Assembly: GCF_017355915.2 (NCBI RefSeq)
Contig: NZ_JAFEUV020000004.1
Coordinates: 62,001 to 126,000, forward strand
Source of the DNA: Telluribacter roseus
Lineage (GTDB): Bacteria; Bacteroidota; Bacteroidia; Cytophagales; Spirosomataceae
Direction: 5' to 3'
DNA: 64,000 nucleotides
Shown: positions 8,293 through 16,461 of the stretch, piece after piece
Layout: each line of letters opens with the position of its first letter
Numbering within the stretch: position 1 is the stretch's first letter
Translations under genes and position numbers: made by a program
Notes under the pieces: generated by a model
Told to the model about the DNA's origin: nothing
Database searches by the model: none
The model's input: only the letters and a program-made list of their open reading frames with translations

Positions 8293-9995
8293 CACTGGAC
8301 CTCCACCTTTACATTTCGGAACATATATTGGTTGTCGCTGATGCGCAGGGGCTTGCCGCTGGCGGTGGTTACGTTTTTGAGGGTAACCACTTTGGTAATG
8401 ACATACGGAAATTTCTCCTGGTAGGTATCGTCTTTCATCTGGGGGTTGAAATTCGCAAAAATAGCGGGGCCCTGGTAGTTCTCCGGATGGTTGGAGTCAT
8501 CGATTTTGAGATTCTCAATGAGGATGCGTTCGGGCATGTAGGCCGTATAACCAAAATCGTGCTGACCAGAATTGGACCCCCCGATCAGGGAGGCGCTGAC
8601 GGGCCGGCCGCCCGCTGGTACGAAGGTGCAGTTGCGGATCACGAATTCGCCCTGCCAGGTGCTGCCATAGTCGGAGCGCAGATTGATGAGGGTATTGCCA
8701 CGGATCGTGCTATTCTCCACCAGGAAAGTCCCACTGCCGATGGCGTTGATACCCATGTGTCCCAGGGTTGAATTGCGGATGGTGGCGTTGGCCACTCCCA
8801 TGTGGGCATCGAACCGGGAAAAAGTACAGCGGTCGTACAGGATATTCTTACAGAAACTGGACCCCAGAATGCCCCAATAGGTGCGGTCGTTGATGTCGTT
8901 GGTCTGGCTGCAGTTAATGAATGATAAATTGAGGGCGCGGGTGGCAGAGAGATCGTAGGTACCCATTGAAACGGGCTTCCCGGCTGCGCCAATGGTACTG
9001 TAGGTTTTGTGGCCGGTCAGGATGGTGTTCTTTACCGTGACGTTGGCGCAGTCCCGAAAACCAAGAAAGCCGCCGTAGGGTGCGCCGTGGTCGCCTTCGC
9101 CCGTAATGCGGTGTTCGAGTCCGTCGATCAGAACATTGGAGCGTTTGATTGTGATATTGCGGCTATAATACGTATACTTCGATTCTGCCTTATTGGCAAT
9201 CGTCATAAATTTTCCTCCTTTGATCGTCAGGGGCTTTTCGTCGATGGGAAGTGCACTGATCTCCGTGATTTGGTCAAAGTCCCAGATAATCGGCGCATCC
9301 ATATCCACCTTACCGTTTTTATCCACGATGAAAATATCCGTCTGCGATGCGCCATTGTTTTGGTTCAAGCCATACCGAATATAGCGCTTCACGTTGGCGT
9401 CGGTGACTGTAATAAGGCAGGGGCCGGGTAGCGAGGCGTCAATCTTTTCCTGATTCCGCTTTAGCGATTGGATTCCTTTCAAGGGAAACGATTGCAGGCT
9501 GGAACTGACCAGGAAAACGGGCGCGTTCCGATTTTTCACCTCGGTATCGTCGATAATAAGGGCTGCCGTGCCGAAATCGGTGTCCGTTTGGATCGCGGCG
9601 GTGCGTTCCTTCCCGCCGATGTAGTAGGTAGCGCCCTCGTCCGCTTTGACCGGCAACCCCTGCTGATTGGCATAGGCATGGGCCGCCGCGATAGCGTCAA
9701 TGTCATCCGTCTTACCGTCACCCCGTGCGCCAAAGTCGCTGTACCTGACCCAGCCCCGTTTTTTGAAAGTTTTCGCATCTTTGGGAGAGACATTTACCCG
9801 TAGTACTCCATTGTTGTCGCTGCTTACCCCGGTTTTCTGATTATTGGAGGTGATCACGACGGGAGACTGTTCCGATAGGCTTGCGCTCTGCCCCTGGGCC
9901 ATGGCTGCCTTCAACCCAAGACAGAGCCATAAAAGTGTGCATTGTAGTAGAAAACGTTGTTTTGAAGAGGATAAAAATCCGGGAATCGTATTCAT
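8292..9995 (-). CDS. secreted right-handed beta-helix protein, pectate-lyase/GH28-like
   Basis: 567 aa. A signal peptide (LLWLCLGLKAAMAQ) precedes a region with RYSDFGARGDGKTDDIDAI at about residue 80, the classic entry motif of pectate-lyase-3/GH28/phage-tailspike beta-helices. Coil repeats follow, such as DGLEHRITGEGDHG, CANVTVKNTILTGHK, ENSTIRGNTLINL and RNCTFVPAGGR. The catalytic Asp set of GH28 is not obvious, so polysaccharide lyase, epimerase or carbohydrate binding are all possible. It is a single gene ending directly at a 21 bp hairpin. Confidence 0.75.
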   Translation of the reverse strand: MNTIPGFLSSSKQRFLLQCTLLWLCLGLKAAMAQGQSASLSEQSPVVITSNNQKTGVSSDNNGVLRVNVSPKDAKTFKKRGWVRYSDFGARGDGKTDDIDAIAAAHAYANQQGLPVKADEGATYYIGGKERTAAIQTDTDFGTAALIIDDTEVKNRNAPVFLVSSSLQSFPLKGIQSLKRNQEKIDASLPGPCLITVTDANVKRYIRYGLNQNNGASQTDIFIVDKNGKVDMDAPIIWDFDQITEISALPIDEKPLTIKGGKFMTIANKAESKYTYYSRNITIKRSNVLIDGLEHRITGEGDHGAPYGGFLGFRDCANVTVKNTILTGHKTYSTIGAAGKPVSMGTYDLSATRALNLSFINCSQTNDINDRTYWGILGSSFCKNILYDRCTFSRFDAHMGVANATIRNSTLGHMGINAIGSGTFLVENSTIRGNTLINLRSDYGSTWQGEFVIRNCTFVPAGGRPVSASLIGGSNSGQHDFGYTAYMPERILIENLKIDDSNHPENYQGPAIFANFNPQMKDDTYQEKFPYVITKVVTLKNVTTASGKPLRISDNQYMFRNVKVEVQ

Positions 9996-10203
9996 AAGGT
10001 TATTTTCTTTAAGGGCTAGGAAATTGAGAATCTAGTAGTATAAAGAAGAATCTTTCTAAATTCTATCCGTTGAGGAACAGCCAATCCATCAGCACAAGGT
10101 GAAACTGAATTGTTTGAACGGATGGATTACTATAACTTACCCACTCTTTACCCATACACTATCTCCAACCACCCATTAGTGCCAACGTATACGAATACCA
10201 ATT

Positions 10204-10653
10204 TTGCTTTCCCTGCTGGCTTTTACAATTGGCTGCAACCAGACTCAGAAGAAAACCGATGCTACCAAAGAACGAACCTTCGTAAATGATACGATCCCGA
10301 TGGAGCGGACCCAGGTTAACCCCCAGCCGGTAGCTACCTACTCCGCACCCGTCCCCGATGAGTATAATAAATTTGAATTCACGGTGAAGCTATACGAAAC
10401 GCCGCTGCGGTTTCGCTACCGGGTAGATGTTACCTACAAAATGATGGATGTGACAGACAGCGTCGATATTCCCAACTTCGGCCACCAGCCCAAAGTGGAC
10501 GTGCGTAAGCATGAGAATGAGCTATCGAGCATGATTGGATTCTACGACGCCAAGGGTGAGTTCATGGATCTGAAAAAAGTAGAGATTGTCGACAACCAGC
10601 TCAGGATACGACAGGTAAAGCATTACGGCTTGCGGGCAGTCAGAAAGCAGTAG
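10204..10653 (+). CDS. putative lipoprotein, unknown function, unusual start
   Basis: 149 aa if translation begins at TTG 10204. The protein has a lipobox-like LLAFTIGC and a beta-rich soluble body (FEFTVKLYETPLRFRYRV). No ATG or GTG lies in frame between the upstream TAG (10177) and the hydrophobic stretch. The intervening codons read RIRIPI, a plausible basic signal-peptide start lacking its Met. Either a rare start (ATA, ATT or TTG) is used or the original start was lost by mutation. No known domain was recognised. Confidence 0.5.
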   Translation: MLSLLAFTIGCNQTQKKTDATKERTFVNDTIPMERTQVNPQPVATYSAPVPDEYNKFEFTVKLYETPLRFRYRVDVTYKMMDVTDSVDIPNFGHQPKVDVRKHENELSSMIGFYDAKGEFMDLKKVEIVDNQLRIRQVKHYGLRAVRKQ

Positions 10654-10670
10654 CGCCAGGGGCTTCTGCA

Positions 10671-10698
10671 CCTTGGTCTGTGGGGACACAGACCACGG
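10671..10698. repeat. dispersed palindrome family A, copy 2
   Basis: TGGTCTGTG-GGGA-CACAGACCA, a 9 bp stem extended by two pairs beyond one mismatch. It is the reverse complement of the core at 8258-8281. It lies 17 nt after the stop of the 10204 gene and 49 nt after the end of the convergent AraC gene, where it could terminate either transcript. Confidence 0.75.
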
Positions 10699-10747
10699 AG
10701 ACGAGGGAATACAGCCCACGGTGAAGTAGCTGATCACTGCTACATTT

Positions 10748-11575
10748 TTACGTTTCACTCAGTCCAAAACGGCGTTCGGGAGCTTTGGTGTCGGTTTCGT
10801 AAAAATGGGTGGGGCTCAGGTTTGTAAAATCCTTGTAGTCTTTGGCCAGATGCTGGTGGTCGTAGTAGCCGCACGCCAGGGCAATGCTTAACCAGTCCAG
10901 ATGGGGATAGGCGTTTTTCATGCGAAAAGCCTTTTCAAAACGGACCACCTTATCGAAAAGCTTAGGGCCGATACCCATCCGTTCCATGAATTTGCGATGA
11001 AACTGACGTGGACTCAAACAGGCATGGTGGGCAAGGCGGTCAATCGAAACAGGTTGATGCTGGTTTAAGATCACCGCACTGATGGTATCCACGCTATGTA
11101 CATTTCGCCTGGGTTGCCTCACCACCTTTTCCAGAAAGGCCTCGGCGATGCGGATCGTCTCCTCTATATCTTCACAATTACACATTTGCTCATGAGCAGC
11201 CCGGATGTCTTTGCCCCAGATGGCCTCGGCATCAATGTACGTATTGGTGAGTTCATACGACGGTATGCCCGTCAGGCGATACAACGCGCTGGGTTGCAAC
11301 ACAATCTGCAGGATCCAGAAATCACGGGCGACGTACCGGGTGGTAACCGTCGTATGTTGTCCGGTGAGGGTGCATTTGGGGAGGGATTGAGGCATAAGGC
11401 CTTCATAGCCGATCCGTTGGGGCTCGCGAAGACAGAATACAAGGCAGTGTTCGGGGCGGGGGGAGTACACCTTATTAGGTACAGCGCCACCCGCCCCAAA
11501 CCTAAACCGGATGATCTGGTGCTTTCTGATGTACTCTCGTAGTGCAGGACTGGGAATAACATCTCGGAGAATCAT
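10748..11575 (-). CDS. AraC family transcriptional regulator
   Basis: 275 aa. The C-terminal two-HTH AraC domain is clear: LAHHACLSPRQFHRKFMERM then LSIALACGYYDHQHLAKDYK and the ending LSPTHFYE. The N-terminal ~140 residues match the DUF6597-type sensor found on many Bacteroidota AraC proteins (PSPALREYIRKHQIIRF). Its start is 1 nt from the stop of the cupin gene, so they are translated from one message. The regulator may control the cupin or respond to the same ligand. Confidence 0.88.
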   Translation of the reverse strand: MILRDVIPSPALREYIRKHQIIRFRFGAGGAVPNKVYSPRPEHCLVFCLREPQRIGYEGLMPQSLPKCTLTGQHTTVTTRYVARDFWILQIVLQPSALYRLTGIPSYELTNTYIDAEAIWGKDIRAAHEQMCNCEDIEETIRIAEAFLEKVVRQPRRNVHSVDTISAVILNQHQPVSIDRLAHHACLSPRQFHRKFMERMGIGPKLFDKVVRFEKAFRMKNAYPHLDWLSIALACGYYDHQHLAKDYKDFTNLSPTHFYETDTKAPERRFGLSET

Positions 11576-11576
11576 C

Positions 11577-12167
11577 TTACCCTAGAGTTAGTGGTGGACC
11601 CACATTCTTCATCTCGTGTGCTAGCATTAGTTTATCCAGATCCGCTGGTGTCGGCGGTCCCTGTAGCGAACTCAGTTTTACAAAGAATTCCTCTAACTGA
11701 CCGGCAGGATTCAACATATAGATGAGCTTGCCACTGTCCGTAAGCTGAATCCAGGTATGGGGGATGTTTCGGGGAAGAAAAATTGTATCCCCGGCTTTCA
11801 GGATAGATTGCTCAGTCCCTAACTGAAAACGGTACTCCCCCTCCACTACGTAAAATACTTCGTCCTGCTTATAGTGGACGTGCAGGGGCGGGCCTACTTT
11901 CTGTGTACCAATGTACTCAAAAACAGCCATTTGTCCGTCGGTGTCTTTGCCTGAAATCTTGACATCGTTGGGGTTCACACCCTGAAAAGGAGTATGTACT
12001 CCCGAGCGGGCTTCACCTGATTTGACAATAAAACCCTTTTTGTCTCTGGTTAGAGGACTGGCTTCGGCGCCCAATACACCTGCTGCCCCAGTGGATACTG
12101 CTGCAGTGGACACGGCCGCCGTGGATACTGCCGCAGTGGTAACTGATAAGAATTTTCTACGTTGCAT
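11577..12167 (-). CDS. Tat-exported cupin protein
   Basis: 196 aa. The N-terminus MQRRKFLSV is a twin-arginine signal. Its hydrophobic region is built of a tandem 15 bp repeat encoding STAAV. The single cupin domain shows motif 1 GPPLHVHYKQDEVFYVVEGE (His, His, Glu metal ligands) and motif 2 GDTIFLPRNIPHTW (His). Such small cupins bind a metal and act as isomerases, dioxygenases or sensors; the reaction is not predictable. It precedes the AraC gene by 1 nt. Confidence 0.82.
   Translation of the reverse strand: MQRRKFLSVTTAAVSTAAVSTAAVSTGAAGVLGAEASPLTRDKKGFIVKSGEARSGVHTPFQGVNPNDVKISGKDTDGQMAVFEYIGTQKVGPPLHVHYKQDEVFYVVEGEYRFQLGTEQSILKAGDTIFLPRNIPHTWIQLTDSGKLIYMLNPAGQLEEFFVKLSSLQGPPTPADLDKLMLAHEMKNVGPPLTLG
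12088..12147 (-). repeat. 15 bp tandem repeat in the cupin signal peptide
   Basis: Four imperfect 15 bp units (12088-12102, 12103-12117, 12118-12132, 12133-12147) built on the pattern GCAGTGGATACTGCC. On the coding strand they give successive five-residue TAAVS-type units in the Tat signal's hydrophobic core. The unit length keeps frame, so copy-number change alters only the core length. Confidence 0.8.
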
Positions 12168-12274
12168 AACTGGTTTGTTTTAAAGTGGTTATGCGAATTT
12201 CGAGTATAATCGGGAAGATTTGTTGGTAAAAATCGGACGTTTTTATCAGCCCATCCTCTACGCTTATCCTACTT

Positions 12275-12763
12275 TCAGGTTCTCTCTTTTCTAAACAGCT
12301 TTGCCCATTTTAGTCTGTTCATCGCAAAGATGATACCCCCGGCAAACATGATTACACCAAAGGCTAAACCGACCATTCCAAAGAAAGGAGCCTGAGGTAC
12401 CCGTGTTAATACTTCGGCCGCAAAGGCTGAGTATAAGCCAATGACCGACCAGTACATGAAGGAGAAGTGCCGGTACTGCCACCTTCCCACCGGTTTTTTC
12501 AGCCAGATGGGTACCAAACCTGATCCAATGGTGATCAGGATCGCGACGGTCGTATAATGAAATACACCCCAGCCGTTGTACAACCTATAGATCATAAAGG
12601 CCGTCAGAATCAGTACTCCCATACTTACTACATATCCATACCCGATTTGCCGGTGCTGTCTGGTACCTTTTCTCATCACAAGTACCATAGTACCTGTTAC
12701 CAGAGCCATAAGGGAGGAAAGGAGGTGAATCAAACCGTACGTGTCTCCGAATAAGGGGGCCAT
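12275..12763 (-). CDS. DUF2306 membrane protein
   Basis: 162 aa with four hydrophobic segments (about residues 10-30, 45-62, 72-88, 104-150). Family features are GLIHLLSSLMALVTGTMVLV, the cytoplasmic loop KGTRQHRQIGYGYV and PVGRWQYRHFSFMYWSVIGL. It resembles the DUF2306 group, whose His pattern has been likened to small haem-binding or redox membrane proteins, but no function is proved. It is a single gene with a dispersed palindrome 93 nt upstream. Confidence 0.75.
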   Translation of the reverse strand: MAPLFGDTYGLIHLLSSLMALVTGTMVLVMRKGTRQHRQIGYGYVVSMGVLILTAFMIYRLYNGWGVFHYTTVAILITIGSGLVPIWLKKPVGRWQYRHFSFMYWSVIGLYSAFAAEVLTRVPQAPFFGMVGLAFGVIMFAGGIIFAMNRLKWAKLFRKERT

Positions 12764-12855
12764 TGGATCATTTGGTTAGATGCTAACGATTCGGGTAACG
12801 AGGTACTTGCCGTCTCTGACAAGATAGCAGAAATATCAGACTTTTATTCGCCTTT

Positions 12856-12873
12856 GCCGGTGTTGTCACCGGC
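12856..12873. repeat. dispersed palindrome family B, copy 2
   Basis: The same GCCGGTG-TTGT-CACCGGC hairpin as at 7516-7533. The flanks are also shared (TTCGCCTTT before, GGTACTT after), so the repeated unit is about 44 bp. It is intergenic, between the DUF2306 and VanZ genes. Confidence 0.75.
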
Positions 12874-12949
12874 GAGCAAGGTACTTAGGGTAAGGCGGGC
12901 TGTGAGAATTGATACCGGTGGAAGCGTTAATTATCAAGGCTGAGATTTA

Positions 12950-13507
12950 TTACTGGTATCGTATCCCCAGGCTGTTTGTTTTTAGTAATACCAGGAGCAC
13001 AATCATTACTACGGTTCCAATGGAGGCAATGATGTTGATGAGGTTTTGGGCCCTGGTGCGGGTAGTTGCTAGTCTCTCAATGAGTTGATAGAAGAGCAAT
13101 CCAATGATTCCCCCGGTAGTATTAGTAACCAAATCGGTACTATCAAAAGCGCCAATCCTGAAAATATATTGCAGGCTTTCGAGTAGGAGGGTAGTTACTA
13201 AAATCAAAGATAGCTTTTTGCTGAAACTCCACCGTCTGAATAAAACCCCTGCATAAATTCCAAACGGCACGAAAATGACTACGTTCAGGATTAACTCACT
13301 CCAACCGATTCGGCCCTGGGATAATGATGAGCCTCCAAATGGAACGAGGTTCACGCTCCTGTTATCCATATACGAAAATTGTACGCCCAGTTTGAACAAC
13401 AGTATCCAGACCAGGGCAGCCAGATAAATAATAAATAGTACACCCGTTAATATGTTACCTGAAGGACCTGCTTGCTGCTTTATGGTTGAGTGATTTTTCA
13501 AGTCCAT
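12950..13507 (-). CDS. VanZ-like membrane protein
   Basis: 185 aa. The VanZ core is recognisable: NLVPFGGSS, LILNVVIFVPFGIYAGVLF, LLLESLQYIFRIGAFDSTDL and NTTGGIIGLLFYQLI, spread over four to five transmembrane helices. VanZ in Gram-positives gives low teicoplanin resistance; in Bacteroidota the role is unknown. No other van genes are nearby, so antibiotic resistance should not be inferred. Confidence 0.85.
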   Translation of the reverse strand: MDLKNHSTIKQQAGPSGNILTGVLFIIYLAALVWILLFKLGVQFSYMDNRSVNLVPFGGSSLSQGRIGWSELILNVVIFVPFGIYAGVLFRRWSFSKKLSLILVTTLLLESLQYIFRIGAFDSTDLVTNTTGGIIGLLFYQLIERLATTRTRAQNLINIIASIGTVVMIVLLVLLKTNSLGIRYQ

Positions 13508-13545
13508 TTTCTGCTTAGCCGTTGCCCCACCGAGTACGAGCCGAA

Positions 13546-15255
13546 TTAATAGTGGGTATGGTTTACGACATTGTTTTTCAGGTACATCTTGTTCTTTTTG
13601 CGGTCTTTATTAATATGCTTGGCCGTGGCGCTGCCGTATACCCGCAGATAGCCGTTGCTCAGGGTAATCACCTCTTCCGCGCCCCGGCCCGTAAAATCAA
13701 ACTGATGAAAAACCGGATCGGGGAAATACAGCTCCCCCTTGCCCTGGTCATTGATGCGGAACTTGAACCAGAACAGTTCCTCCTTCCCATCACCTCGCCA
13801 GTCACCTTTTACAAAATCAGGATTGCCATTGATGGGCTGTCCCGGCCACTTGCCGAGTGAGTTGCCCTTGCTATCGAACCAGTAGAGCTGGCTGGAAAGG
13901 TACGGTTCGCCGATCTGACGGTTGCCGTAGGTACGGCCACCGGCTACTACCTGCGGGGCAGGATGGCCTTTCAGGAAATTTCCCACCTGTATCTGCTGGG
14001 TATGCTCGGCTACCTGCTGCCAGATAATCCTGCCCGTCATGGCTTCGTAGATGAAAATGCCGGTTTCACTATTGGCGGTTATAATATCCAACTTGCCATC
14101 TCCGTTTACATCGCCGAACTTGTAGCTATCGGCGTGGTCGTGGTTGTCGGGTAGCAAGTCAAAGCGGTTCCAGATTTCTTTGCCGTGGGCATCGAGCAGT
14201 AACGAACCAACCAGTACCTCATCCACACCATCCTTGTTCAGATCCACCGGGTAGATATAGTGCCCGAGGTTATCTTTCTTCCGCTGTTCGGTGTGCTGCC
14301 ACAGTTGTTTCAAGTCAGCATCGTACGCACTGACCGTCATGGTGCCACCGTAGTCGGTAAAAACGGCCAGTTCATTTGGAGCTTCCTTCGTCAGCTTCGC
14401 CACGGCCAAGCGAAAGTTGTTGTAGACATGCGGCAGGGGCCCGGTAGGCCAGCCGGTTTGCTTTTTTATGCGGCCCGTTTCCCCATCCGCTATCACCAGC
14501 CATTCCTTTCCCTCCTCCATGCGCCAGTGCACCACTTCGGCCCGTCCATCGCCATCAAAATCCCACAACACCCCCGGTGCCTCAAACTCCGACCGCTCCT
14601 TCCTGTACTCCTCCGGTGCTTGCCACTGCCAGAGCTCCCGGCCGCTATGGTCAAACAGGTGCGCCGAAAAATCAGGTTCCAGTACCAGAAAGTCGGTTTG
14701 CCCGTCCCCGTTTACATCCCCAAATTTCACCGCATTGGATCGGGGGATCTGGTATTCCTTCAGCAGCTTTACGTCCGGATGTAATTGCAGCGCCAAAACC
14801 TTTTCTTCATCTAAGGTAGGTGTCTTGCTGAGCACCAGTACATCAAAAACAGCCCCCGGATTGATGCGGGTAATCTTCACGTAATTCAGTCCCTTATGCA
14901 ACTGGAAGCGGCCTCCTTCCTTCCAGCCCCAGGGCGCGCTCCCAAACACGCCCTCGGTTACTTTATCATTAACGGCCACTTTGAAAGAGCCCTTGTCGCC
15001 TCCACTCCGGACATAAAGATGGTAGGTACCTGCCTCGGCCACGGCTACCTGCGTCATCAGGTTTGTGGCTGAATTGAGCCGGATGCCGGTGTTATTAAAC
15101 AACCACGGCACCCGCTGTTCGGCCGCCGTCGTGATTACATTTCCTTTGGGTACTTCGTCCAGAAAACTGGAAGCGGGAACTGGTAGGAGGTCTTGGGCCT
15201 GGGATGCGGTATTAACAAGCAATGTAAACAGGAATATGGTCAAGAATTGTTTCAT
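13546..15255 (-). CDS. secreted FG-GAP/VCBS beta-propeller protein, rhamnogalacturonan-lyase-like
   Basis: 569 aa. A signal peptide (FLTIFLFTLLVNTASQAQ) is followed by a ~110 aa beta-sandwich and a propeller with repeated calcium-type loops: GDVNGDGQTDFLV, WDFDGDGRAEVVHW, VDLNKDGVDEVLVG, GDVNGDGKLDIITA. Phrases such as DHSGRELWQWQAP and DAHGKEIWNRFD resemble PL11 rhamnogalacturonan lyases, but I cannot assign the catalytic residues. The last ~20 residues are Lys/Asn-rich and may be a frameshifted or extended tail. It is probably extracellular and carbohydrate-related. Confidence 0.65.
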   Translation of the reverse strand: MKQFLTIFLFTLLVNTASQAQDLLPVPASSFLDEVPKGNVITTAAEQRVPWLFNNTGIRLNSATNLMTQVAVAEAGTYHLYVRSGGDKGSFKVAVNDKVTEGVFGSAPWGWKEGGRFQLHKGLNYVKITRINPGAVFDVLVLSKTPTLDEEKVLALQLHPDVKLLKEYQIPRSNAVKFGDVNGDGQTDFLVLEPDFSAHLFDHSGRELWQWQAPEEYRKERSEFEAPGVLWDFDGDGRAEVVHWRMEEGKEWLVIADGETGRIKKQTGWPTGPLPHVYNNFRLAVAKLTKEAPNELAVFTDYGGTMTVSAYDADLKQLWQHTEQRKKDNLGHYIYPVDLNKDGVDEVLVGSLLLDAHGKEIWNRFDLLPDNHDHADSYKFGDVNGDGKLDIITANSETGIFIYEAMTGRIIWQQVAEHTQQIQVGNFLKGHPAPQVVAGGRTYGNRQIGEPYLSSQLYWFDSKGNSLGKWPGQPINGNPDFVKGDWRGDGKEELFWFKFRINDQGKGELYFPDPVFHQFDFTGRGAEEVITLSNGYLRVYGSATAKHINKDRKKNKMYLKNNVVNHTHY

Positions 15256-15367
15256 ACAAGAGCGGTTTTACTTTAGCTTGTGAAACCAGCGACAAAGGGA
15301 ACTAATGGATAGGTCACTGATGAGAAATAGAAGCAATGGCGATTGTGATGAGTTATTAACACATTTT

Positions 15368-15506
15368 ATATAACGTTTTGCAGCTTGTCGCAGGTGGCGA
15401 TTTAGACGCACTAAACTGTCAACCTGCACTTAAACTTGATAGAAGCACGAACCTTCAATTAACTACGTTGCCGCCACTTGCAGTAAACGGTTGATAGCGG
15501 TTCAGG
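15368..15506. repeat. attC-like folded intergenic element
   Basis: An imperfect palindrome of about 140 bp: the left arm TATAACGTTTTGCAGCTTGT and following AGGTGGCG pair with the right arm CGCCACTTGCAGTAAACGGT, with bulges. The layout (AT-rich ends, a folded middle, a gene cassette ending just inside) recalls integron attC sites. From memory, sequences of this kind recur beside small cassettes in Bacteroidota. I see no integrase, and the attC R-box consensus is not exact. Confidence 0.4.
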
Positions 15507-15518
15507 CTTTTTTGTTCT

Positions 15519-16451
15519 TCATAATGTTCCTGTTTCAATCAATTCAGCAGTTTCTCCATTTGTGGCTAAATACAAAATAACAATCTCAGAAACTACCCCA
15601 ACTAATAGTTTGGCATATTTAATTTCAAGTCCTTTGAAGTCTGCGTCTTTACCATGTCCTGTTCCATATCCATTTCTTAGTTCGCCTACACCTTGAACAA
15701 TTGAAGCAATGCCACCTAAAATTTGTTTTATAGCTTTTTCCGCCTTTTCGGGATCATTAGCTTCTTTTGGCGAAAAGTCCAGTGAATTGGTTGTTGCTTT
15801 GATAAGTTGAGGTAAAGTCCAATCTGGATTCAGTACTACACTTTTTTGTCGAAGAATTGATTTGCAGGTTGTTTCAAGAAGCTCCTTTGCTGTTCCAATT
15901 GCTAAGTCCGTGTCTTTTTGAATTGCGTCCGACATGGTATTTATTTTTCCATTAACATATGTTGTATTTAAATATTTTTTTATTTCAGTGTTTTTTGCAG
16001 CTAAATGGGTTTGCCCAATTGTGTTTAGTCTCCCTGAAAAGACAGGCTTACTTGAAATTTCATCAGTTTGTACAATCACAAAGCCCTCAGTACTTAAGTG
16101 CCTATTGTAAATCTCTATTAATTTTACCACTTCATCAGAGTTTGATCTAACTCTTGGATGAACTGTCATTGCCAAGAATTTTAAATAAGTTTCATCATCA
16201 CAATGGGAAAGGTTAATTCTTGGGTCACTATAAATCCAATCCTCTTCCCAATCGTTGTTATTTACCATATGTTGATAGATGTCGTCATAAGCATTGGTAT
16301 AGCGATAGTCTCTGGATGGTAAGCTTTTAAGATCAAACATTCTGGCTAAAAAATCAGGTTCAGTCAAGTTACCGTGATACCACATATTCCCAATTGTCAT
16401 TTCATCCGCGATACGCCTTCTTGTAACGTCAGTAATTCTGTTTTTTGACAT
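15519..16451 (-). CDS. AbiJ-like abortive infection protein with C-terminal HEPN-type Abi_C domain
   Basis: 310 aa. The N-terminal ~130 residues match the AbiJ N-terminal domain 3 pattern: DEMTIGNMWYHGNLTEPDFL, LPSRDYRYTNAYDDIYQH, NNDWEEDW and HPRVRSN. Residues ~165-300 are an Abi_C domain with ELRNGYGTGHGK, an RX6H motif (Arg259, His266) of HEPN ribonucleases. By family it would cleave RNA during phage attack. It lies 10 nt after the 16462 gene, in AT-rich DNA unlike its surroundings. Confidence 0.75.
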   Translation of the reverse strand: MSKNRITDVTRRRIADEMTIGNMWYHGNLTEPDFLARMFDLKSLPSRDYRYTNAYDDIYQHMVNNNDWEEDWIYSDPRINLSHCDDETYLKFLAMTVHPRVRSNSDEVVKLIEIYNRHLSTEGFVIVQTDEISSKPVFSGRLNTIGQTHLAAKNTEIKKYLNTTYVNGKINTMSDAIQKDTDLAIGTAKELLETTCKSILRQKSVVLNPDWTLPQLIKATTNSLDFSPKEANDPEKAEKAIKQILGGIASIVQGVGELRNGYGTGHGKDADFKGLEIKYAKLLVGVVSEIVILYLATNGETAELIETGTL

Positions 16452-16461
16452 AATTTTAAAC

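Noticed and set aside
12950-13507. VanZ-like gene as glycopeptide resistance
   Set aside because: No vanHAX-type genes nearby; VanZ domains are widespread in Bacteroidota and not diagnostic of resistance.
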